Source of the DNA: Borreliella garinii
Lineage (GTDB): Bacteria; Spirochaetota; Spirochaetia; Borreliales; Borreliaceae
Assembly (NCBI RefSeq): GCF_001922545.1
Contig: NZ_CP018746.1
Span: 1 to 37,053 of the forward strand
DNA length: 37,053 bases
Reading direction: 5' to 3'
Positions 8,482 through 18,071 of the stretch are shown here, piece after piece (within the stretch, counting starts at the first letter, position 1; each line of letters begins with the position of its first letter). Both the position numbers and the translations under genes were made by a program. A model generated the notes under the pieces. That model did no database searches and was not told the origin of the DNA. It was given only the letters and a program-made list of their open reading frames with translations.

Positions 8482-9480
8482 GGAGAAATATTTAAACATT
8501 TAAGCTTTATTATGTATAATCTTATAAGTAATAGAACAAGTTATGATTCTTTTAATTACCTTGCTAGGTATGTTTTAGCAAAAACAAAAGCCAAATAACA
8601 GTCATATTTCTCAAATTAAACAACTCTGTTACTACTTAAAATCCAATTTTATTAGTAATTATCTAAAAAGGATAGGTGTGGTATTGCTGCAGTAATAAAA
8701 TCTAAGATTCTGATACTACTAAATACTTGGATTACTTTTTTTTACTTTGTTGTCAAAAGATTATGGTTTGCTGAGCGGGTAACTATAGATAGACTTTTTT
8801 AAATCTTTATCTTTTTCTTTTTTGCTTAAATATATTTGCAATAGAATCTTTGCCAGAAATGTATTATGAATGTATGAATATTTTAACAAGGATAAATCAG
8901 ATCTTGTGGATTTGGAGAGATTTTTATATGAATTTGATTTTCAAACTATTCTAAAAAATAGAAATTTATTTATTGGAATTATAGATTAACGAATTTTAAG
9001 AAAGGTGTTCAAGGGCTTAGTATTGATGATATCAATAAGAATAAAAAAGATTAATCCGATTGGTATAATTTTATCTATAGAAAATTTAACTGAGTAGACA
9101 AAGGGTTGATTGGTGCAATAAAAATCATATTGGGTATGATATTTTTACCGATATTGATAAAGAGGGGGGGGGTAGTTGGTAGCTTATATTAATATAATAT
9201 TTAATGAAGTTAATAGAGAAGATATAGATCAAACATCAGGTATAAATATTCTAAAAGTGAGTCATCGTGGTTGTTTAATCCTGCTTTAGAACTTGATGGG
9301 TTTTAAAAGGCGGACCAAGCGGAAGTTTTATATGTAGGTGCAGAATAGAGTTTGACTTTAACATTTTTTATAAAAGTAAGGCATGTTTCTTAAACATTAC
9401 TAAAGACATGTATTAAGGTAAAAAATCTTAGTTTTTATGTCTTTTAAAGCTTAATTATTGCTTATCTTATGCGTTTTAAG
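8482..9480. other. Decayed interval with coding-like scraps, no intact gene
   Basis: Short stretches read like former protein, for example DLERFLYEFDFQTILKNRN near 8910-8970 and FKGLSIDDINKNKK near 9010-9050 on the + strand, but stops and frameshifts interrupt them. A G9 tract lies at 9164-9172. Near 9290-9335 the + strand reads ALELDGF then KADQAEVLYVG. I cannot assign a family; phage-like plasmid genes of the cp32/lp28-2 type are a possible source. Confidence 0.35.
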
Positions 9481-10020
9481 ACTTAACTCTTTTTTATAAA
9501 CAGAGTATAGATTATCAATGGCAGCAATCATTTTTTTTACTCCCTTCTTGTCTTCTTTCTAGTAAAAATTTTTGCTTTTTTAAATCCATCATCCCCATAT
9601 TCACCATGAATACTAGCAATGGCGCCACAATAATATCAACATCGGAGTCTCCTTTTTCATTAGCATATTGATTTGTAGTAACACTAAAATCTTTAACATC
9701 TTTCTTAAATTCTATAGAAGATAAACCTATCCGCTATAGAAGCATAAGCTATGCTATATTTCTATAGTCTTTTTAATAAAATAATAGGAATAAGATTTCT
9801 TATTATTTTGTAAATGAGCTATGTTTTTTCCTTTTTAGTTTCATCAGCTTCTATAGTATTAATAGTATTATAAGATTTTGTATTTTTGTTATAGATATAT
9901 CTTACTATATTGATATGTTTTAATTTTTTAAAATTAGTAGCAGAATCATCAGTAAGGCATGGCAGAGCTACTATCATGATCATTAACTTGAGCCAGAGTA
10001 GCTTCACCTGTAGCATATCC
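9480..10020 (-). pseudogene. Decayed minus-strand gene, family not recognised
   Basis: The minus strand gives coding-like pieces in changing frames: ATGEATLAQVNDHDSSS near 10010-9960, DDSATNFKKLKHINIVRYIYN to about 9885, ending KKEKT with a stop at 9819, and further along KDVKDFSVTTNQYANEKGDSDV near 9690-9630. No single frame spans it. The part at 9819-10016 is the longest open stretch. Nothing identifies the product. Confidence 0.35.
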
Positions 10021-10386
10021 CTTTTTTTTTAGTTATTTTGCCTAAATATTATTTATATTATATATTACAAGTTTATAAAAGTTTCTAATAAATTTATGAA
10101 GTCTGCTTGTGAATTTGCAGAAGAAAATTATCTTATAGCTATTTAGTGTTTTATGTTTATATCAATATAATAGTTAATTAAGTTAATAAAGAGGGTGTAA
10201 GTGCAGTATCTTAGCAAATAAACTAAATATAAGATGTGTTTAAATTAACAAAATAGTATTAAGAGGGTGATGAGGAGCAAAGTTTGATTTAGTTGCTACT
10301 TAATTTATAGATTTCCAATAAAGATAAAAGCAATAAAGTTAATTAAGCTGTTATGGTATATTATTTTAATATGTATAGGTGATAAA

Positions 10387-11313
10387 ATGAGATTAATAGT
10401 TAAGGTTTTAATTATAAGTAGTTTAATTAGTAGCAATTTTATGTCGTGTAAGCTATATGAAAAATTGGTAGATAAAAAAGAAGAGCCTTTAGATAATAAA
10501 GGGAAGTATTTGAAAAAAAATAAATTAATTGTGGGGTCTGTTGATAATGTAAAAACCGATACTTCAACTTATTATGTACAAGATAGTGATAGAGGTAGGC
10601 GTAGGACTAGAAGTGTAATTAAAGGAGAAAAAAGCGACCAGAAAGGAGATGTATTAGAAAAGCAGATAAGCAAGGACATAAATATGAAAATTTTCGGTTG
10701 ATAGTAGATCAACTAGCAGTCAGAATGCTATTTACAAGCATTCTGAACAAGTTACTAATAAAGCTAAGGAAGCTGAGAATATTAAGAATAAAGCCTCTTA
10801 TTATATAGCAGAGGCCGGGGCGGAATGGCTGCTAGTTTAAATAAGATAAAGTTATAACTTGATAAAATAAAGACTAAGATTGATGATGCTGAATCTGATC
10901 TTCAGAAAGCAAGAAGAAAATCTGAGATTAGTAAATCTAAGAGAAAATTATTGCCTGACCTGCACAAAGTAATTGTTAAGGCTAAAAATAGTAGGGATTA
11001 TACTTACAAAGTATGTTATAGTGATGCAGTTAGTGTATTAAAAATTGTCAGGAATGGTTTTGAAAATGCAAAGAGAAGAGCAGTTGATGCTTTAGGAGAA
11101 ACCAAAGATGACAGCTCTTCTATGGCATATCATAATTATTCTTACTTTTATTGGATGGAAAAAGCTAAAGCAGCAATGAATAATGCAGAAAGCATGTTTA
11201 AGAATGCCAAAAAGTATCAAGAAGATCTTAAAGCTAAGATGGATCAAGTGAATAAAGGGTTTGCTCACTTGGAAGAAAAAATATTAAATTTGGGAAAACA
11301 TGAATCTAAGTAG
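10387..11313 (+). pseudogene. Frameshifted P37-like lipoprotein gene
   Basis: The first frame (10387-10701) has a lipoprotein signal ending at cysteine 21 (FMSCKLYEKL), preceded by AGGTGAT. It then stops at a frameshift near 10700. Coding similarity continues in another frame (YKHSEQVTNKAKEAENIKNKA to about 10815), shifts again, meets a TAA near 10856, and runs on from about 10860 to 11313 as a lysine-rich helical domain. The start and the alternating helical body recall the P37 immunogenic lipoproteins of lp36 (BBK45/BBK48/BBK50); this is from memory. At least two frameshifts and a stop make a full-length product unlikely, though a secreted 104-residue lipopeptide could still be made. Confidence 0.6.
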
Positions 11314-11689
11314 TAGAATAGAGACATAGATTTAACCAAAATGGAAGTCTTCTAGGAGGGTAAGAAAGAGGTTTTTTATTATAGCTCTATGTTATTCTCT
11401 TAGTTATAATGAAATCTTTTTGTGTTTTTGTTGTAAAAAAAAATTTCCCAATTGGTATTTACAGGTAATATTTGAGTATTATATTATATGTGTTTTTGTA
11501 TTGCTTTTTAGTATACTAGGCTTGACTAATTGATATATTAGGTAGTAGAACATGTATGAATAATAATTTAGCGTATAAACAAATACTAGAATATAAATAT
11601 GTAAAGAAGGCCTTTTATTGATTAAGGGGTTTAAAGAGGGGATAATAGATTCTTTTTTACTGTTAAATCTAGTGTGTAGTGGAAATCTA

Positions 11690-12020
11690 CCAAACAAAAA
11701 AATTTTATAGAATAAATTCCAATGAATTCACTCTAATTAGCAAATATCTTGTCAATTCTTTTAGCAATAATCACCAATTACTTGGAATTTATTATGGTTT
11801 CTGAAATTCCATTAACTCATCTAAAAAATCAAAATATTAAAACTCCTTGCAATTTCAAATCTGATATAATTTCTTATACATTGGACAACGGCTTACAAAT
11901 ACTAAGATATTGCATAAACAATGCTAGTATTACGCTCACAGCAAGTTTTGACACAACGCTAACCCCAAATTATCCAATAAAGTGGTTTTATTATCGCCGA
12001 ATATATCCTTGCTACTAAGA
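11690..12020 (+). pseudogene. Truncated copy 2 of the unrecognised three-copy family
   Basis: The sequence from about 11700 matches the 5' part of copy 1 (about 310-520): EFTLISK, then HLKNQNIKTP and FKSDIISYTLDNGLQ. It ends at a stop at 12018 after a region without counterpart in copy 1. Related sequence also lies on the minus strand at 29735-30215. There are no hallmark motifs. The 3' part of the family is missing here. Confidence 0.55.
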
Positions 12021-12097
12021 CCATTTCTTACTTCCTTTATCTCATATCGAAAACTTTATTGCATCACTTTTATCTTAATACTATATACAATAATGTA

Positions 12098-12177
12098 TTC
12101 TTTTTTTTATGATTTTGTTACCCCCTAAAAGGAAAATATTAAGAATTCCAGTCCCCCAATACCACAAAAAACAAGAC
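12098..12177. repeat. Short dispersed repeat, copy 1 of 3
   Basis: TTATGATTTTGTTACCCCCT followed by AAAAGG(G)AAATATT recurs at 34579-34614. The following part (CCAATACC(A/C)CAAAAAACAAGA) recurs at 36650-36708, with CACCTAGAGGGAGTATTAGG in place of the first part. The copies accompany decayed gene families, so the unit was probably copied with larger segments. Confidence 0.6.
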
Positions 12178-12210
12178 TAGCCACCAACTTTAGCATTAGT
12201 TTGCTTGTAA

Positions 12211-12331
12211 AAACAGCAATCTTAGAAACAAGATTATCAAACTTTATTCCAAATTGATTTTTATAAATTTTCTAAATCCCTATATTTAGAATCATTGTGA
12301 TAATATCTTTTTTGACAAATCTTTTGTGCTA
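12211..12331 (-). pseudogene. Relic of a bdr gene
   Basis: On the minus strand the pieces DLSKK, YYHNDSKYRDLENL and FGIKFDNLVSKI match residues about 37-68 of the intact Bdr protein encoded at 29179-29718. Stops and a frameshift separate them. Only this N-terminal fragment survives. Confidence 0.7.
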
Positions 12332-12745
12332 TATGTTACTATATCACTTTAAATAAAGTGATACTGATTTAGTGCAAGATGTCAAAAAAAAGAGTTGCAC
12401 ATTACGAGAGAATTTATGGCAGAATAACTTAGGGTTAGAAACAGAATAAAAATTTTTGTTCCATTAGTAGTAATTTCTAATATATCTAGTATCTATAAAA
12501 AATAACAACAAAGTGGCTGTTTTTTTATCACCAATTATTGGAGTTTAAAATAGAAGTTACAAAGAATTTTTTACTTTTGATTACTTGAAAGTGTTTTTAT
12601 AAATTTTTTTTTATGATTTTGTTTAAATTTTGAAATAATATTCCATTATTTCAAAATTTTATGTGTTGTAAGGTTTTGTGAATAAAGTTGTTTTTTTGAC
12701 AGTGGCTAGAGTTAAAAGAAGTTAAAAGTATTTTTACTCATAAAC
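12332..12745. other. Non-coding interval upstream of the first VlsE-type gene
   Basis: No gene recognised. It holds an A/T-rich inverted repeat around 12630-12660 (TTTTGAAATAATA and TATTTCAAAA halves around ATTCCAT) that could terminate transcription or form a hairpin. Confidence 0.45.
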
Positions 12746-12774
12746 TTGTTAAAATACTTTTTTTGATTTAAAAT
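12746..12774 (+). promoter_or_regulatory. Predicted sigma-70 promoter for the 12825 VlsE/Vlp-type gene
   Basis: TTGTTA at 12746-12751, a 17-bp spacer and TAAAAT at 12769-12774. The start codon follows 51 bp later with a strong GGGGGA ribosome site. Confidence 0.55.
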
Positions 12775-12824
12775 GGGGTTTTATTCTTTTTATTAATTCT
12801 TTTTATTAAGGGGGATGATCTAGT

Positions 12825-13892
12825 ATGAAAAAAATTTTAAGTTTAGTATTTTTAGTGGTTTTGCTAGTTCTTGCTAGTTGTAAAAATAATGTAGAAGCAG
12901 GCTTGAATAACAGATTTTTAGATTCATTTAATACTTTTAGTGGATTAATTGCAGATGTGTTTGGACTTAAAGCAGATCCAAAAAAATCCGATATAAAAGA
13001 ATACTTTTCTAATATGGCTAAAGAGTTAAATAAAACTAAAGAAAGTCTTGTAAAATTACTTAAAGAAAACGGCGGTGTTGGGCCAGAGGTTAATAATAGG
13101 GATGAGAAACGCGGTAATAAAAAAAATCTTGGGCTTAGAAAGACAATAAGCATAACTATTGAAATTTTAGAGGAGTTAATAAAAGGCGCCAATACTGCTA
13201 CTGCTGCTGCTGCTGCAAGTAATGAAGCGATCGGCACAGTTTTCATTAGCAGCAATAATAGTGGTGTAGCAGATAGTGATAGTGTCAATGGAATTGCGAA
13301 GGGAATAAGGTGGATTGTTGAGGTTGCTTATGGTGCTGCTGAGAAAAAAATAGAGAATAAAGTCGGTTCCAATGCTGCTGGTACCGACAATAAAGATGCA
13401 GGGAAATTATTTAGTGGTGGTGGTGGTGGAGATAAGGATGCTGCACGGAAGGCCGTTGCTGCTGTTAGTGCGGTTAGTGGGGATCAAATACTATATACGA
13501 TTGTTTCTGCTGCTAGAAACGGCAAGGTGGATGTTGGTAGCGTTAGTGATGAGTTGAATATTAGCGGCAAGAATGCTCAGAATGCTGCAAATCCTATTGA
13601 GGCTGCTATTGGGGATAGTATTTCTAGTAGTAGTAATCAGACATTTAGTAAGATTACGAGGAATGATGAGATTGCTGCTGCTATTGTTTTGAGGGGAATG
13701 GCTAAGGGGGGCAGGTTCTTTGCTAGTGATAATGCTGTTTCTGAAGTAAAACAATCGGCACAGTTGTCAATATTAAAAACTGTTACGACTTTAGCGGATT
13801 TGGTGAAAGGAGTTGTAAAAGAGTGTCTTGATAGGATAGTTAAGATTCTTGAAGAAGAAAATCATAATAAGCCCCACACTGCTTCTACTTAG
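12825..13892 (+). CDS. VlsE/Vlp-family surface lipoprotein (Lipoprotein_2)
   Basis: An intact 355-residue lipoprotein. The signal peptide ends in LASC with lipid-carrying cysteine 19. The body follows the VlsE plan: FSGLIADVFGLKADPKKSD near 37-55, then alanine-rich variable segments, GDQILYTIV, NPIEAAIGD, and the invariable-region-6-like IAAAIVLRGMAKGG (the C6 epitope region of VlsE). The C-terminus is helical (LKTVTTLADLVKG). Compared with the second gene at 30678 its N-terminus is closer to relapsing-fever Vlp style. (GCT)n and (GGT)n runs near 13195 and 13411 could vary in length. VlsE-type proteins are outer-surface antigens involved in immune evasion. It is far from the telomere and has no cassette array beside it. 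The 3' end overlaps its terminator. Confidence 0.9.
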   Translation: MKKILSLVFLVVLLVLASCKNNVEAGLNNRFLDSFNTFSGLIADVFGLKADPKKSDIKEYFSNMAKELNKTKESLVKLLKENGGVGPEVNNRDEKRGNKKNLGLRKTISITIEILEELIKGANTATAAAAASNEAIGTVFISSNNSGVADSDSVNGIAKGIRWIVEVAYGAAEKKIENKVGSNAAGTDNKDAGKLFSGGGGGDKDAARKAVAAVSAVSGDQILYTIVSAARNGKVDVGSVSDELNISGKNAQNAANPIEAAIGDSISSSSNQTFSKITRNDEIAAAIVLRGMAKGGRFFASDNAVSEVKQSAQLSILKTVTTLADLVKGVVKECLDRIVKILEEENHNKPHTAST

Positions 13893-13898
13893 TGTGGG
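13873..13898 (+). terminator. Terminator overlapping the end of the VlsE-type gene
   Basis: CCCACACT (13873-13880) pairs with AGTGTGGG (13891-13898) across a 10-base loop and is followed by TTTT. The stop codon TAG lies inside, so the last residues (PHTAST) are encoded by the stem and loop. Confidence 0.85.
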
Positions 13899-14014
13899 TT
13901 TTAGAGATGAACTTAACTCTTTAGAGTTAGTTTATTCCTCCTACTAATTTTTCTTTAATACAAGTCATAATAAAATTAATAAAATATTTCAAAATAAGAT
14001 GAATTTTCTGATTT

Positions 14015-14239
14015 TTAACAATTTTTAAAAGATGAAAAAGAAATAAAATCTAAAATAACACTTTTTGCATTCAAAAATATAGAATAACTATCAGAAGAAT
14101 TTTTGATAGTTAAATGTTCTAATTGTTTATCTAAAGTTTTAAATTCATCTATATAAAAGTTTATATAATCAGATTAATCTTTTAATATTGTTTTATTAAT
14201 TTCTTTTTGAGTTTTAATTACATATTTTGTTGAATTCAT
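14015..14239 (-). pseudogene. Small minus-strand gene with one internal stop, unrecognised
   Basis: From ATG at 14239 the minus strand reads MNSTKYVIKTQKEINKTILKD, then a TAA, then continues in the same frame as SDYINFYIDEFKTLDKQLEH to a stop at 14015, 75 codons in all. The unbroken frame either side of a single stop suggests a recent loss. The product would be a soluble charged helical protein. The ribosome site (AAAGAAAG) is weak. The family is not recognised; it may be a fragment of something larger. Confidence 0.4.
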
Positions 14240-14465
14240 TCTTTCTTTTATAACTTAAAAGAATATTACAATTTTTTATAGAATAAAATATTCTGACAAT
14301 TAATAATAATATTAAAGTAAATTAACAATTTTAATATTGATTCACCCTTTATAATTAAATCTTTAATATATTATATAAAAATAAATTTAAGAAATACCCA
14401 AAAAACAAAAAGATCATACTAATAGGGTCAAATCTAGATTAAGAATTTTTAATCTAAATAATAAA

Positions 14466-14989
14466 ATCTAAAATCAAAAAAAATATTTTTTACATAAATT
14501 ATCTTATTACTTTGTATCAAATTATAAAAGCATAATAAATAGAAAACTTATCAATTAAAGGCATACAAAAATGAATGTTTGAAAAAAGTATTAATGATTT
14601 AAGATAGTATAGGCTTGTAAGACAATTGCCATATAAATCAAAATAGTGTGGATCCTACTTTGTATAAATTAGAGAGATGCTTTCCATCAAGCAAGCTATG
14701 CAGTAATTGTCGCATTAAAAATACAACTCTAAAATTAAGTAAATACTAAGTAGATTTGATTTGTATTGGTTAGAACACTTTGCATGATAGAGATATAAAT
14801 GCGGCTCTAAATCTTAAGGCTTATTATTATAAAATAATAAAAACTAAGACAGAAACTACCTGAAGCAAAACTTGTGGATAATGCTCTAATGGATGCCCGC
14901 TTCTTGTAGTAGAGTAAAACTTAAAAAGCCATCATGGGATGAAGAAAGAAGCTACATTCTATAATCTTGATTTAGAAATAGCAGTTCAC
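14466..14989 (+). pseudogene. tnpB relic with its element right end retained
   Basis: The + strand matches the C-terminal third of the intact TnpB at 1360-2490 (FLHKLSYYF, CRIKNTTLKLSK, LHDRDINAALNLK), interrupted by several stops and frameshifts; the zinc-finger and last catalytic-aspartate region are still readable. Downstream (about 14860-14989) the element right end is kept and aligns with 1243-1359 up to GTTCAC. The protein is dead, but the right-end RNA region could in principle still be transcribed. The N-terminal two thirds are missing. Confidence 0.85.
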
Positions 14990-15404
14990 TATTACTATTT
15001 GCAACCATCAATTATTAAAAATAAAAGTGTAATTGATTTTTACTCCAATTGTTTTTATATATACTTTTTTAAAAAAAAATATAATAATGACCATTTGAAA
15101 TCATTATACTAGCTGGATAAATTTCCTTATTAAGAGTGTCAATATAATTAGCTTAAATTTTAAACAAATTTATTATTTATCCTCTTATAAAAACTTTTTA
15201 TTTATAAAAACTCTAGTATATCTATTACTACAAATAGTAGTACAAAATATATTAAAACGATCATTTATTAAAAAAATTCATAAATTTAGCCTCATACGGG
15301 GCTTGTCTTAGCTTTTATTTCATATTCATGATCTTTTTTAAATTTTATTTTACCATATAATTCAAAATGCAATAAGGTTATTTATTTAAATCTATAAAAA
15401 TTAT
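14990..15404. other. Non-coding interval, nothing recognised
   Basis: AT-rich, with no open frame or strong hairpin. It separates the tnpB relic from the vls-like relic. Confidence 0.5.
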
Positions 15405-15720
15405 AAATGCAAAACTTAACTGATTCTGCCACCAAGAAGGTTATTGGGGAGCAGATATTAAATGCGATTATTGTGGATGTTAATAAAGGTGATAATGGTG
15501 TGCTAATACTGGTGCAAATAATAATCCGATTGATACTAACTGATATTAGAAGTGTTGGTGTTGGTGGTGGTGGTGGTGGTGAAGCGGTTTGGTTATGCTG
15601 CTGTGCGAAAGGATGCCAACATTGAGATTACCATTATTTTGAGAGGAGATTGCTAAGGGTAAAAAGTTTGCTGTTCGGGGAAATGTGTAATGCTGAGAGG
15701 AGAATACCAACACAATGTTA
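15405..15720 (+). pseudogene. Relic of a VlsE-type gene or cassette
   Basis: Pieces in shifting frames match the central VlsE body: GEQILNAIIVDVNKGDNG (compare GEQILSAIV in VlsE), NNNPIDTN (compare NPIEAAIG), then GYAAVRKDANIEITIILRG and AKGKKFAVRG, equivalent to the invariable-region-6 stretch. A (GGT)n run lies near 15560-15577. There is no signal sequence, start or end of a full gene, so it is either a silent-cassette-like fragment or a decayed gene. It is 1.5 kb downstream of the intact gene at 12825, in the same orientation. Whether it can donate sequence is unknown. Confidence 0.7.
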
Positions 15721-15904
15721 TAAAAAGTGCTGTTCGGGGGCTGTTAGAAATCATGGAAGGGGAGAAAAGAAACGTTGTTTTTCTTTCGGTAATGGTGCTG
15801 CTGGCTTTAATGCCATAAGTACCTCCATAAGATGGATTTTTTTAATTATTTGTGTTCTATTTCCTTTTTTAATTTCCATAAAAATTGGACCTCAGAAAGT
15901 AAAT

Positions 15905-15930
15905 ATATATACCCTTTAAAGGGTATATAT
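15905..15930. terminator. 26-bp perfect palindrome at the end of the PFam12 gene
   Basis: A perfect palindrome centred on CCCTTTAAAGGG. The stop codon of the minus-strand gene lies inside it. The flank is A/T-rich, so it probably acts as a terminator for that gene. Confidence 0.65.
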
Positions 15931-16662
15931 TAAAATTATCTCGCTTTTAAGCTTTTCTGCTTCATTATATTTTTCTTGAATTTGATTATAAAGTGCAACC
16001 ACATAAGATCCAAGCTTGGTTTTATCTGTTTTTATGGAATTTTTATTATTTTGATAATCTAATAAAAGATGTTTTGACATCTTTGAAACGATTGTTTTTA
16101 TAGATAATAATTTTTCAAACAAATTTTTAAGTCTTTTTAAATTTGAAGTATCTAGTTTGCCTAGAGTATCTTTTTTAGAATATAAGTGAACAACCACATC
16201 ATCAAGAGTACTTCCAAATAGATTAAATAGACTAAATATTTCTAGTACTTTTATTGACAGTATTCTAATTTCTGAAAATTTCTTTAATTCATTAGTTTCA
16301 ATAGCGTTTAATAAAATACTATAAACATGCCTTCTATATCTAATAGATCTCTCGCTACTTGTATCAGATATCAATTCCCGCGGTGATTCTGCCCAATACA
16401 TACTTCCGAAAACAGCCAACATTCCATATTGATCCGAAGGTTCTTCTTCCATTTTTTTTACATATTTTTCTCTATCTGCATTAGCTTTTTCTATTAAATT
16501 TATTAAATCATCAAGTAATTTATTTTTTATTCTTTTATCAGAATCTGCATTTTGATTTGAAATTATTCTCTTACTTGAAGTTCTTTTCTCATTTGTATTG
16601 GAATCTGGATTGCAAGCAGTTAATAAACAAACAAATATGCTTATAATCGTATAATATTTCAT
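15916..16662 (-). CDS. PFam12 lipoprotein (BBG01/BBH37/BBJ08/BBK01 family)
   Basis: A 248-residue lipoprotein. The signal MKYYTIISIFVCLLTAC gives lipid-carrying cysteine 17. The body contains the family's typical stretches: NKLLDDLINLIEKANADREKY, DQYGMLAVFGSMYWAESPRELI, SERSIRYRRHVYSILLNAIE and SKHLLLDYQNN. From memory these match the paralogous plasmid lipoproteins BBG01, BBH37, BBJ08 and BBK01 closely; published family members are near 290 residues, so this copy is a little short in the tether. A clear AAGGAG precedes the ATG. It is intact and monocistronic. The function in the family is not established; surface exposure and expression in the mammalian host have been reported for relatives. 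Confidence 0.85.
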   Translation of the reverse strand: MKYYTIISIFVCLLTACNPDSNTNEKRTSSKRIISNQNADSDKRIKNKLLDDLINLIEKANADREKYVKKMEEEPSDQYGMLAVFGSMYWAESPRELISDTSSERSIRYRRHVYSILLNAIETNELKKFSEIRILSIKVLEIFSLFNLFGSTLDDVVVHLYSKKDTLGKLDTSNLKRLKNLFEKLLSIKTIVSKMSKHLLLDYQNNKNSIKTDKTKLGSYVVALYNQIQEKYNEAEKLKSEIILIYTL

Positions 16663-17335
16663 AAATATTCTCCTTATTTAAAATTTTACATTGTATTATT
16701 TTATATCCTGTAATATCATGTAATACAATATATTAAAATTGAATATATCAATCTAATATCAATATAATATGATTTTTAATAAATACAATTTAATTGTATA
16801 TTTGATAAACAATAATGGTATGCAAATAGCAAAACACACTACCTTTTTTGAACCTAAATTCCACGAAATAAGATTTATTGTAGGTTTTGATTTTTTTTGG
16901 AGAAGTTGCAAACAGAAGTATAGTCACTGTAAAAAGGATTATTCCTAATCTTTTTAAATCCGTAAAACATCCCCAAAAATTCATCCTCTTCCCTTGTTGG
17001 AAATAGGGTAACGTATTTTTCTATTTGGTGAACAAATTTGTAAAAAAGACAAATACTTTTTCTGATTTTACGTCGAACCCCCCAAAATATTATTCAATCT
17101 GGTGTGGTATATGGTTCTATCGCCCAAGATTTCTTTCTTGAAAAAAGTGTGATTTTTTAAAAAAGCGATCTGTTTTCTATTAGTTGGAATACCCCTTTCT
17201 ACTGGTTTTTTCACGCCTTCTCTGTTTTTATGAAGAATCTAATATTTTACCTCCTTTCTAGGCTCAGAAACTTCAATTCCAAATCTATCCACTAACTTTA
17301 TCCTCCGCTGCCAGGGACACCTGGAGAAGTAGATT
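16663..17335. other. Intergenic region with one doubtful short minus-strand frame
   Basis: Holds the promoter region of the PFam12 gene (AT-rich, with several TATAAT-like boxes near 16690-16770). A 64-residue minus-strand frame at 16790-16984 begins with a hydrophobic segment (LGIILFTVTILLFATS) that could be a signal or membrane helix, but GAAGAGG abuts its ATG too closely and I find no relatives in the window, so I do not call it a gene. Confidence 0.4.
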
Positions 17336-17800
17336 TTTAACGATGACCTAACAAGTTCTTTTAAACTTCTTTATAAAAAGAGTGAATATAGCTATATGTT
17401 TGCATCCCTTACTATAAAAGATAGACGAACCAATAACTATGAAGCCTATGAAATTGTATTAAATCCAAGGCTATTTATTGATACTATTAAGCTAATATTT
17501 GCTAAGTATCCAAATTTATCAAACGAGAAATTAAAACTCCCCACTGATGAATAATAAATAACCCGGTGGTGACATTTTTAATTAATAAATAGATTTATCT
17601 CTTAGAAGATACTCGAAGCACTTTAAGAAGCAAAATAAAAGATAATAATACTGTAAAAGTTAGTGATATTCAGGATGATTTAGAAAGATTAAAAAGTTAT
17701 TTAAAAGAAATTAAAGGATAACTTGAAAATTCTAAAAAGGAAGAGATAATTTTTAAAGCCATAAAATGTGAAGTATATAGTGTAGATTATCCTAAATAAT
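17336..17800 (+). pseudogene. Decayed gene fragment, family not recognised
   Basis: An open stretch at about 17350-17554 reads DDLTSSFKLLYKKSEYSYM, then ASLTIKDRRTNNYEAYEIV and KLKLPTDE before a stop. A second piece at about 17600-17798 (KIKDNNTVKVSDIQDDLERL, then a stop, then KEEIIFKAIKCEVYSVDYPK) is in another frame. The biased, protein-like composition suggests real former coding sequence, but no start and no family are evident. It converges on the R-M gene. Confidence 0.4.
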
Positions 17801-18071
17801 ACTTAATTAATTTTTAATATAAAAAAATCAAGAAGATATTATTAAAACATGTTATAAAAAAAAAGATGCTTTTAAAAAAATAAATTTCTAGTTAATTAAT
17901 ATAAAAAACTATAAAAACTCTTTTTATAACCTACCAATAATTCTTACTAAATCATCTTCTTTTTCCCCATATATTTAGCACAAAAAGAATTAAAAATGTC
18001 AATAATATATGCTTTTTATAACTTTTTATATAGACTACAAACTCTTTATTTCTAATGTCTTTAGTTAAAGC

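Noticed and set aside
9164-9172. G9 tract as a phase-variation site
   Set aside because: It lies in sequence with no supported reading frame, so switching has no visible target.
11479-11697. 72-residue minus-strand frame
   Set aside because: No ribosome site, no relative and composition like random AT-rich sequence.
12806-13288. Long minus-strand open frame opposite the VlsE-type gene
   Set aside because: It is the mirror of an intact lipoprotein gene with promoter, ribosome site and terminator; similar shadows occur opposite the gene at 30678.
16790-16984. 64-residue minus-strand frame with a hydrophobic segment
   Set aside because: The purine-rich sequence abuts the start codon too closely to be a ribosome site, and nothing supports translation; noted only in the interval entry.
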